Source: Actinotignum urinale DSM 15805 (GTDB taxonomy: Bacteria > Actinomycetota > Actinomycetes > Actinomycetales > Actinomycetaceae). From it: DNA of 64,000 nucleotides. The stretch spans positions 62,001-126,000 of the forward strand of contig NZ_ATUY01000001.1 in NCBI RefSeq assembly GCF_000420445.1. The letters run 5' to 3'. The translations under genes and the position numbers were made by a program. Each line of letters opens with the position of its first letter. Position 1 is the stretch's first letter. Shown here one piece after another: positions 27,865 to 34,269 of the stretch. The notes under the pieces are model-generated. The model saw only the letters and a program-made list of their open reading frames with translations. It did not search any database and had not been told where the DNA came from.

Positions 27865-28352
27865 TATCGTTCCTGTTCGGTCGGTGTGGTATCCGGCGTT
27901 TCTACCGTACCATCCTGAATTCTCAAGTGTGATGGGACGGAAAGTCTCATCCATGGGTTCAGCGCTTTGAAACGCATGGGATTCGCTTTGCATAATAATG
28001 AGGTCATTGAGGAAGTCACGTTCAAAGGGATTCGAATTAATCCTTTTTTCCTGTCGCAGGCACCATGACGAGGTGGTTGTGCAGTTCCGAGCCTTATTCG
28101 ACCTTGCTTACATCCACAACATACGATAGTGAATCCATATGTCCTCCTGTATCCAAGAGTACACAACTATGAGATTCTTCGTGAATGTCGACGAAAATCT
28201 TCAGGATAATTAGCTGTACATCTTTATGCGACACAAGTTATATAGGTAGTGTAACTCTACTACTTTCGTCTGCCCCATCCTCCGCTATCGCCATACGTCC
28301 CACCTTCCGTTACCACCATCCGACTCACCGCGCACCTCGACATTAAAAGGTT
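27865..28352. other. Long divergent intergenic region glnA2/azlC
   Basis: About 490 bp that holds the short reading frame at 28094-28138, an A-rich GGAAAAAAGG tract near 28050 (minus strand), and no other gene I can support. Nitrogen-regulator sites may be present but I could not assign one with confidence. Confidence 0.4.
28094..28138 (-). CDS. Possible 14-residue leader peptide upstream of glnA2
   Basis: The minus strand reads ATG then MDSLSYVVDVSKVE and TAA, preceded by AGGAGG 5 nt before the ATG, one of the best ribosome binding sites in the window. It lies 229 nt upstream of glnA2. Four of its 14 residues are Val. It may be a regulatory upstream frame; the alternative is chance. Confidence 0.35.
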   Translation of the reverse strand: MDSLSYVVDVSKVE

Positions 28353-28365
28353 TACAGTGGTGTGC
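28353..28365 (+). promoter_or_regulatory. Leaderless-type -10 element of azlC
   Basis: TACAGT (28353-28358), part of TTTACAGT, lies 7 nt before ATG 28366. No convincing ribosome binding site is close to the ATG. Confidence 0.35.
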
Positions 28366-29025
28366 ATGAAATCTTTCCGCTCAGCTTTCGAGGACACATC
28401 GCCAATCATTGTCGGCTACCTACCTCTTGCTGTAACCTTCGGCTTATTCGCCGTATCGCAAGGCTTTCATTGGTGGTGGGCTGTCCTAACAGCAATGTGC
28501 GTCTATTCGGGCGCTTTGGAATTCATACTTGTTGCGTTATATACGGGAGGCGCGAGCCTCGCAACAGTTGCCACAGCTTCATTTTTCGTAAGTTTCCGCC
28601 ATATTTTTTACGGCTTATCCGTCCCTATCTCTCCCGTTAAACCCTTGGCACGCCTCTATGTTATCCACGCCCTGACGGATGAGACGTACGCTCTGCTGTC
28701 CTCCCCCGCAGCCAAAACCTTCACGGGAGCACGTATTTTTTGGTGCCAGTTGCTCTGCCACTCAACCTGGGTTGCCGGCGTAGCCGTGGGCGCACTTGCC
28801 GGCACATATATTTCCGGCGATCTCACCTGGCTCGCCTTCACCCTCACCGCTCTTTTTGTCTGCATGTCTATTGACGCACTCAAAGCCTCCTCCCAACCCT
28901 GGCTTCTAGGAGCGATTGCCCTTGCATGTTCACTCATTTTCCTCTGGCTCGCCCCCGAATATACGATGATTGGTTCGCTCCTCACCTACGCCTGCATTAG
29001 CCTGATTGTCGGAAAAACCGAATGA
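28366..29025 (+). CDS. azlC: Branched-chain amino acid exporter subunit AzlC
   Basis: 219 residues, mostly hydrophobic, with the AzlC family start (GYLPLAVTFGLFAV near 17-30), SGALEFILVAL near 50 and SFRHIFYGLS near 77-86. With AzlD it forms a two-subunit exporter of branched-chain amino acids or analogues. ATG 28366 was chosen over an in-frame GTG three codons earlier. azlD follows after 86 bp, a larger gap than the usual overlap. Confidence 0.88.
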   Translation: MKSFRSAFEDTSPIIVGYLPLAVTFGLFAVSQGFHWWWAVLTAMCVYSGALEFILVALYTGGASLATVATASFFVSFRHIFYGLSVPISPVKPLARLYVIHALTDETYALLSSPAAKTFTGARIFWCQLLCHSTWVAGVAVGALAGTYISGDLTWLAFTLTALFVCMSIDALKASSQPWLLGAIALACSLIFLWLAPEYTMIGSLLTYACISLIVGKTE

Positions 29026-29111
29026 CCGCAAATGAACACAAACACCTGAAGGGCGCGTTTCTTTTCATCACTATCCGCCTTCTCATCACTCCGCACATCT
29101 GAAAGAGAACC

Positions 29112-29423
29112 ATGCGCCTTATTCTTATTGTTGCTATCGCTTGGGCAATCACGTTCACCCTACGCTCTCTGCCCTTCGTTATCCGCTCCCGCGTAAAGAA
29201 TTCCCGTTTTCTTCACCGGCTCAGCATCCTTATGCCCATCGGCATTATGATCGCGTTAACGATATACAGCATGAAGGGGCTTGAACATTTCGGCAAGATT
29301 CCTCTCATCGCTGGAATCATTACTGTTGCCGTACTTCATATGTGGCGTTCACACATGCTCCTATCTATCCTTGGCGGACTAGGCGTGTATGCTCTCGTTC
29401 TTGCCCTCACCGGCGCAATGTAA
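29112..29423 (+). CDS. azlD: Branched-chain amino acid exporter small subunit AzlD
   Basis: 103 residues with four hydrophobic segments. RSLPFVIR near 18-25 and MPIGIMIALTIYS near 41-53 fit the AzlD family. The start is ATG 29112 with GAAAGAGA upstream. It should pair with the preceding AzlC. Confidence 0.82.
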   Translation: MRLILIVAIAWAITFTLRSLPFVIRSRVKNSRFLHRLSILMPIGIMIALTIYSMKGLEHFGKIPLIAGIITVAVLHMWRSHMLLSILGGLGVYALVLALTGAM

Positions 29424-29428
29424 TCACG

Positions 29429-29672
29429 CTTTCCACAACACCTTTTCCACACCCCATCCATCGCCATCTCTATCCACATCTACACCTATCCACAACCACT
29501 CTTTTCCACACCACCCTTTTCCACAACTAATTCCCACCCATCTCTATCCACACATCTCCATCCACATATCGTCCACACCTACACATATCGTCCACACCTA
29601 CACATATCGTCCACACCTACACATATCGTCCACAACTACACATATCCACACGCTTTCCACCGCATTCCACAC
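29429..29672. repeat. TCCACA-rich block with 19-bp tandem repeats; DnaA-box-like motifs
   Basis: Four 19-bp tandem units (ACACATATCGTCCACACCT type) occupy 29562-29637. The flanking sequence has TTTTCCACA at 29443, 29502 and 29517, CTATCCACA at 29470, 29486 and 29544, and ATATCCACA at 29642, all on the plus strand. Each is one mismatch from TTATCCACA. Reading frames here are low-complexity artefacts. The block precedes map; 29673-29882 holds its 5' region. Confidence 0.7.
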
Positions 29673-29882
29673 AACCTTTTCGCGCGTTCCGTTACCCCTC
29701 ACTCATCGGGACGTGTAGAGTTGATATGAAAATGTCATATTCCGACGCGGTATTCACGTTCACCTCATACCGCTTCGGGTTCGTTTCGATTATTTTTTCG
29801 ACGACGGCGACGGTGGCTTCGGTTATCGTCGTCGAAAATAAAAATGCTACCGGAGTCGAAAAATAAGGGAGAAGATAACACT

Positions 29883-30791
29883 ATGAATTCGGCTTTAGCT
29901 TCACGCGCACCCCTGGGAAATACGCGCCCCGGAAAGCTTTCACCGGAACGTAAAGTTCCTAAGGGAATTGAGCGTCCCGAATATCTTTTTCATGATGGCC
30001 CGGAGGTCGTCACCGCAAGTGATGTGAAAGATGAGGAAACGATTGAGCGGATTCGCATTGCGGGGACAATTGCGGCCGATGCGATGTATGAAGCGGCAAA
30101 GCTCATTGCGCCAGGCGTGACAACCGATAAGCTGGATGCAGTCGCCCACGAATACATATGTGACCACGGGGCCTATCCTTCCTGCTTGAACTACATGGGT
30201 TTCAAGAAGTCGATATGTACGTCCATTAACGAGGTGATTTGCCACGGGATTCCCGATTCAAGGCCACTTGAGGAGGGCGATATTGTCAATCTCGATGTCA
30301 CCGCGTTCAAGAGTGGCGTGCACGGGGATACAAACGCTACATTCCCTGTTGGTGACGTTGATGAAGAGTCACGCTTGCTGATTGAGCGCACCGCGCAGGC
30401 AACACTTCGCGGTATGAAAGCGGCGAAACCTGGGCGTGAGGTGAATGTGATTGGGCGTGTAATTGAAAAGTATGCCTCGCGGTTTGATTACGGAACAGTT
30501 CGCGATTTTACCGGGCATGGCGTGGGCGAGGCCTTCCATTCGGGGCTCATTATCCCCCATTTTGATTCGGCTCCCCTACACAACGATGTGATTGAAGTAG
30601 GCATGGTGTTCACAGTGGAACCGATGTTAACGTTGGGCGGAGTTGATTACGACATCTGGGATGATGGATGGACAGCGTCGACAAAAGACCGTGGACGCAC
30701 AGCCCAGTTTGAACACACTCTCGTTGTGCGCGAGGGCGGGGTGGAGATTTTAACGCTTCCCAGCGACCCTACTGTTGGCTTAAGGCTGTAG
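29883..30791 (+). CDS. map: Methionine aminopeptidase type I (MapB-like)
   Basis: Removes the initiator Met from new proteins. Metal ligands are visible: [19 protein letters not shown] (two Asp, near 139-157), [10 protein letters not shown] (His, near 210-219), EPMLTL (Glu) and QFEHTLVV (Glu). An N-terminal extension of about 40 residues contains proline motifs (RAPLG, RPGKLSP, KVPKGI), which are SH3-binding-like and typical of MetAP1c. ATG 29883 has AGGGAGAAG upstream, giving 302 aa. It is convergent with RNase P RNA. Confidence 0.95.
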   Translation: MNSALASRAPLGNTRPGKLSPERKVPKGIERPEYLFHDGPEVVTASDVKDEETIERIRIAGTIAADAMYEAAKLIAPGVTTDKLDAVAHEYICDHGAYPSCLNYMGFKKSICTSINEVICHGIPDSRPLEEGDIVNLDVTAFKSGVHGDTNATFPVGDVDEESRLLIERTAQATLRGMKAAKPGREVNVIGRVIEKYASRFDYGTVRDFTGHGVGEAFHSGLIIPHFDSAPLHNDVIEVGMVFTVEPMLTLGGVDYDIWDDGWTASTKDRGRTAQFEHTLVVREGGVEILTLPSDPTVGLRL

Positions 30792-30830
30792 GCACTGTGG
30801 GGAACGTTCCAGCGTTCCTTACACAAGAAT

Positions 30831-31210
30831 GCGAATAAGTCAGCCTGTACGCCGGGTTCTGTTCCGCGAGCGCTGTTGCGCCCACGGCGGCAATCATCCA
30901 TCTACGCCTACTGTTACCAGCAGGCTCTAGCAATCCACCCGTGCGCTCGGCGGGTCACCTACAAACGCGCACTATCTGATCTTGCTCCCGGTGGGGCTTG
31001 CCGTGCCAGTCATGTCACCATGCCCGCGGTGGTCTCTTACACCACCGTTTCACCCTTACCTTGCGCTACTGCGCCTGGCGGTCTACTCTCTGTTGCGCTT
31101 TCCCGCGGGTCACCCCGGGTGGGCGTTACCCACCACCGTGCCCTATGGAGCCCGGACGTTCCTCGAATGCGGTATCACCGCACGCGCGATTGCCCAGCTG
31201 ACTTATTCGC
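30831..31210 (-). ncRNA. rnpB: RNase P RNA (M1 RNA), bacterial class A
   Basis: Catalytic RNA that matures tRNA 5' ends. On the minus strand the 5' end GCGAATAAGTCAGC pairs with the 3' end GCTGACTTATTCGC to form P1. The conserved GAGGAACGTCCGGGCTCC block (P3/P4 side) and the 3' ACAGAACCCGGCGTACAGGC block are present, with a run of about 380 nt between. A GGAACG/CGTTCC hairpin at 30801-30818 may end both this RNA and map. Confidence 0.95.
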
Positions 31211-31216
31211 TCACCT

Positions 31217-31244
31217 ATTATATACACACCGCAAATTCTTGCAA
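31217..31244 (-). promoter_or_regulatory. Strong sigma-70 promoter of rnpB
   Basis: On the minus strand TTGCAA (31244-31239) and a perfect TATAAT (31222-31217) are 16 bp apart. The -10 ends 6 nt before the RNA's 5' end, as expected. Confidence 0.85.
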
Positions 31245-31398
31245 GCTATCCATGACTAACGCACCACCCGTCTATCTCTAGATGCTTTTCCCTAGAAAAT
31301 GCGCACTTAATATTTAGCAGGATAATAAAAATCAAGGTAGAACCGGGAAGAATAACTCCAGCCACTCAGCCACGGAAAATCGGGACATTAACATCAGT

Positions 31399-31471
31399 CG
31401 CTATATCGAGCTAACCCGCGACAGACTTCACGAGGTGATATAGGAAAATCCTTACGTATTTCGATATAGCG
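31399..31471. repeat. 11-bp inverted repeat flanking 51 bp
   Basis: CGCTATATCGA (31399-31409) and its complement (31461-31471) lie downstream of vapC. No function is assigned; it could be a regulator site pair or a boundary remnant. The rest of 31245-31483 holds no gene. Confidence 0.45.
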
Positions 31472-31483
31472 CACAGCATATTT

Positions 31484-31876
31484 TTAAGAGGCGTCAAGAG
31501 GATCTACGGTTTTCAAACCGATTTTATGCGCAACTCGTGCCATATTTTCATTGTGTGTGGCAACTGTCGTTAAACCACCTAATCTTAATGCAGAGGCAAG
31601 ATGAATAGAATCTAAGGTTTTAATATGGGGAACAATAGATTCCGCCATTGTAAGTATCATTTCATCAATAGGGATAGTCGCAATACTATCCAATATTTTA
31701 TCCCGTTCAAAAACATCGCGTTTTTGACGTCGAAGAACACGCGTGATTTCAGTTTGTAATATTCGTGAGGAAATAAGTCGTCCTTGATCGGCCATACCAT
31801 CAAACCATCGAGCAACTGAAGGATCCCCATCCAATGCAAATACAGCTACGGACGCATCTACATACACATACTGCAT
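31484..31876 (-). CDS. vapC: VapC-type PIN-domain toxin
   Basis: A predicted RNase toxin of 130 residues. PIN acidic residues: D7 (YVDAS), E43 (QTEITR) and D89 (TLDSIHLASAL). The fourth position, usually Asp in a T-x-D motif, appears as N109 (ATHNEN), which may weaken metal binding. ATG 31876 starts 1 nt after the antitoxin stop, typical of a toxin-antitoxin operon; an upstream in-frame start would overlap the antitoxin more. Confidence 0.88.
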   Translation of the reverse strand: MQYVYVDASVAVFALDGDPSVARWFDGMADQGRLISSRILQTEITRVLRRQKRDVFERDKILDSIATIPIDEMILTMAESIVPHIKTLDSIHLASALRLGGLTTVATHNENMARVAHKIGLKTVDPLDAS

Positions 31877-31877
31877 T

Positions 31878-32141
31878 CTAATCCTCAGCCATTTCTTGAA
31901 GAAGTTTTTCAACTTTTTCGCGACCCACACGTGGCAAAGTTGGGTCTTGAGAGAGTCTATATTTTCCCGGGTGGCGAGCAGGGATGATACTCAACCCTGC
32001 TACATTTTTATCCTCATTAATAGGAATAAGTTGAGCAATAGGCACCTGATGGCGAGTGACGATATACGTTTCTCCCGCCTGCACTTCATTGAGGGCACGA
32101 GTTGGATTCTGCCTCATTTGTGCTACAGATATGGTATTCAT
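31878..32141 (-). CDS. vapB: Phd/YefM-family antitoxin
   Basis: 87 residues. The N-terminus MNTISVAQMRQNPTRALNEV followed by an AGETYIVTRHQVPIAQLIP beta hairpin is the Phd/YefM DNA-binding fold. The C-terminal 30 residues (RVGREKVEKLLQEM) would wrap around the toxin. It should bind the VapC-like toxin and repress its own operon. No ribosome binding site is evident; the start is close to an AT-rich promoter. Confidence 0.85.
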   Translation of the reverse strand: MNTISVAQMRQNPTRALNEVQAGETYIVTRHQVPIAQLIPINEDKNVAGLSIIPARHPGKYRLSQDPTLPRVGREKVEKLLQEMAED

Positions 32142-32151
32142 ATGATAAGAA

Positions 32152-32166
32152 TAGACATAATATCTA
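32152..32166 (-). promoter_or_regulatory. Operator-like palindrome upstream of the antitoxin gene
   Basis: TAGACATAATATCTA is a palindrome with six of seven pairs and contains TATTAT on the minus strand, a plausible -10, 10-15 nt before the antitoxin ATG. Autorepression is inferred from the family. Confidence 0.4.
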
Positions 32167-32192
32167 CATATTTCTAGGTATGCGTGTTGACA

Positions 32193-32417
32193 CTACACAC
32201 CGAAAATGCGGGAATTCCAAAACTTCTTCATGACGAGTGTGCGTGCCGGAGCGTCACGGCGCTTTTGTCCACCGGAAAGTTCGTCGATTTTTTTGTTGAG
32301 GTGATCTTGGAGATCAAGGAGAGCAATCATGTCCTTGATTTCGTCGTCAGTTGAGATTCCTGGGTTGTTACGCAAACCGTAAACGATGAAGTCGTATGCG
32401 GAAAGGTTTGTCTCCAA
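32193..32417 (-). pseudogene. ABC transporter ATPase remnant
   Basis: A 74-codon fragment holds the helical region and the ABC signature LSGGQKRR near 47-54, followed by DAPARTLVM, close to the expected (V)AxARxLVM. It has no Walker A before and no Walker B after; the reading ends in an unrelated KFWNSRIFGV. This is the middle of an ATPase gene (about residues 95-170 of a normal one) cut on both sides. No partner permease remains. Confidence 0.8.
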
Positions 32418-32445
32418 ATGCTGAGGTCATTTAGGGGTGTTAATC

Positions 32446-32898
32446 CTACTCAACTTGTCCGGTCTCGGGATTCATTGAAAGATTGTCAAGATTCCCTAGT
32501 TCATTGAATGTCTTTGATCTATTCTCGGATTTACGACATTCCTGCGCGAGGATTTCTACTTCTTGCATACCCTGCTTTTTTGCTTCATCTTTAATCATTT
32601 GACGTTGTTCGGGGGTAATTTCTTGTCCAGAGGATTTCTTGTAGAGGTCGACGGCGATTTGTATCCAAACATCCAACTGGGCGTCCTAATCCAACGAGAT
32701 GTACTCCTCGCAGGTTATTTTGCCACCTTTTGCCGCGATGCTAGCAGAGTCCTCCTTTGTCGCTTTGATGCTAGCAGAGTCCTCCTTTGTTGCTTTTTCG
32801 CTTGATGATTCCTTTGAGGAGGAACCTCCTCCACAGGCGCTCAATATCATCCCTGCTACAGACAATAAAGCAGTCGCCCTTAACAATCGAGCTTTCAT
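32446..32898 (-). pseudogene. Small lipoprotein 1, interrupted by an in-frame TAG
   Basis: A lipoprotein signal (MKARLLRATALLSVAGMILSAC, Cys 22) and a Ser/Lys linker lead to TCEEYISLD, then TAG at 32688-32686. The same frame continues as DAQLDVWIQIAVDLYKK and runs 80 more codons to a normal stop. The continued part aligns with the two paralogs upstream (TC-x2-(F/Y)-x2-(M/L) then a helix). A nonsense mutation is the simplest reading; stop readthrough is possible. The AAAGGA ribosome binding site is intact. Confidence 0.75.
32738..32797. repeat. 30-bp in-frame duplication in the lipoprotein-1 linker
   Basis: Copies 32738-32767 and 32768-32797 differ at one base and encode KATKEDSASI twice. Confidence 0.9.
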
Positions 32899-32984
32899 TT
32901 TTCCTTTCGGTAAAGAGCGTTAAATCTACAATTAATTCATAACTTTACAGCCTTGCTTGGCACTTAGGTCACGTTTTCTTCACA

Positions 32985-33014
32985 ACGGGCCCCACAAGAA
33001 GTTGTGGAGCCCGT
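32985..33014. terminator. 13-bp hairpin downstream of lipoprotein 2
   Basis: Arms ACGGGCCCCACAA and complement (one wobble) with a 4-nt loop. On the minus strand the T-run lies before, not after, the stem, so it is not a standard intrinsic terminator. Confidence 0.5.
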
Positions 33015-33022
33015 AAAAAAAT

Positions 33023-33484
33023 TTAGAAGAGTTTGCTACGCATAGATTCTGCAAGCATTATTGATAACGAGGAATCAGAAATTGACGATGACCCAGAATA
33101 ACTATCGTTTGAAGAAGATTTATTTTTTTTGGACGAAGAACCCTTATCCTTTCCCGAAGAACTGGGGTCACTGAACCCTAAAACTTCTCCTACGGTTTTA
33201 GAACCATTTCCATCCCTTTTGCATACTTTGACTACTTGTTTTAGCAAGTATTTATCTTCCTTATAGCTCTTTCTTACATCTTGAATTTCTGAATCACTTA
33301 TTTTGAAATTGTTAGATTCGGCGTACTTTTTTATAACCTCAACTATCACATCAACTTTGCCATCATCACTCATACTGACGAAACTCTTACATGTGGTATC
33401 AGCACCGTTGCTTGAACCGCAAGCACTCAAACCAAGACCAACAAAAGCGACAAGCATTGCTACAAGAATTTTTCGAGGATTCAT
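33023..33484 (-). CDS. Small lipoprotein 2 with Ser/Lys-rich tail
   Basis: 153 residues. MNPRKILVAMLVAFVGLGLSAC is a lipoprotein signal with Cys 22. The mature part starts TTCKSFVSMSDDGKVDVIVEVIKK, sharing the TCxx(F/Y)xxM motif with lipoproteins 1 and 3; a second Cys (VCKRDG) may pair with the first. The last 45 residues are Ser/Lys/Asp-rich and disordered. GAAAGGA lies 7 nt before the ATG. Function unknown; likely exposed on the outer face of the membrane. Confidence 0.75.
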   Translation of the reverse strand: MNPRKILVAMLVAFVGLGLSACGSSNGADTTCKSFVSMSDDGKVDVIVEVIKKYAESNNFKISDSEIQDVRKSYKEDKYLLKQVVKVCKRDGNGSKTVGEVLGFSDPSSSGKDKGSSSKKNKSSSNDSYSGSSSISDSSLSIMLAESMRSKLF

Positions 33485-33690
33485 TAATTATCCTTTCGTT
33501 TCGGAGCGACTCGCCACTCCTTACCTCAATACTTAATATCGTACGCCACGTGTACCATCGACACGTTATATATACATCCCCTTCTAGTGCACATTGTTCG
33601 CCACACTACCCAACCGGTCTCAACACGTTCTACAACTAATTGAATATTCGTAGCAAGAGAAAGAAAATGACGTTATTTTCAAGGAAAATA

Positions 33691-34005
33691 CTACTTACCC
33701 ATTTTTTTGTTAAGATTTTCTACCATCTCTTTAAGAGTCTGATCGTCCTTACCCTGACATCCGAATTCTATAATGTCCGTGTACATCTTTTTTTGACTTT
33801 TAGGAGCTTTTTCGAGTTTTTTGACATCTTTTCCTTTGCCATTACTTTCTGCAATAGACATTAGGAGCTTAAATCTTTCATCAAAGTTCATTTTCTTGTA
33901 TTCACCACATGTGGTATTTTCACCCTTTGCTTGACTACCTGAGCATGCTCCAAGCGAGATGACACTAAGACCAACAAGAACTGCGGATATGAGACGGTAA
34001 CGCAT
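33691..34005 (-). CDS. Small lipoprotein 3
   Basis: 104 residues from ATG 34005, chosen for AAAGGA 6 nt upstream and for the signal MRYRLISAVLVGLSVISLGAC (Cys 21). The mature part NTTCGEYKKMNFDERFKLLMSIAES carries the paralog motif; a later Cys (EFGCQG) matches the second Cys of lipoprotein 2. It is Lys-rich at the end. It lies in tandem with lipoproteins 2 and 1. Function unknown. Confidence 0.75.
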   Translation of the reverse strand: MRYRLISAVLVGLSVISLGACSGSQAKGENTTCGEYKKMNFDERFKLLMSIAESNGKGKDVKKLEKAPKSQKKMYTDIIEFGCQGKDDQTLKEMVENLNKKMGK

Positions 34006-34161
34006 GTTATTTCCTTTCATACGAATGTGGTTACACCATAACAATTATTGCTCATATTTTTTATTCACACACGCAATATTACTCATCGAAATAACTGCGT
34101 TAGAAATTTTACGCCGTGAAATCCTACGAAATCGTCCTATAGCCCTAAATATTCCTGAAAT

Positions 34162-34198
34162 AAAAAATCCGGGCACCTCTCAGATACCCGAATTTTTT
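34162..34198. terminator. Bidirectional intrinsic terminator
   Basis: Arms AAAAAATCCGGG / CCCGAATTTTTT (one mismatch) with a 13-nt loop. On the minus strand it ends with GATTTTTTA, a good terminator for the permease gene upstream. Confidence 0.8.
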
Positions 34199-34269
34199 GT
34201 CACGTCTTTCCTACATAGATTGTTGTAAAGCAACTGCCATTAGCCTAGGACTAACAGCAACCACCCTCG

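Noticed and set aside
27865-27993. 43-codon upstream extension of glnA2
   Set aside because: Not similar to glutamine synthetase, and an ATG with a good ribosome binding site lies at 27864.
29389-29718. His/Thr/Ser-rich 109-codon frame
   Set aside because: It is a translation of the TCCACA tandem repeat block, open only because the unit lacks stops.
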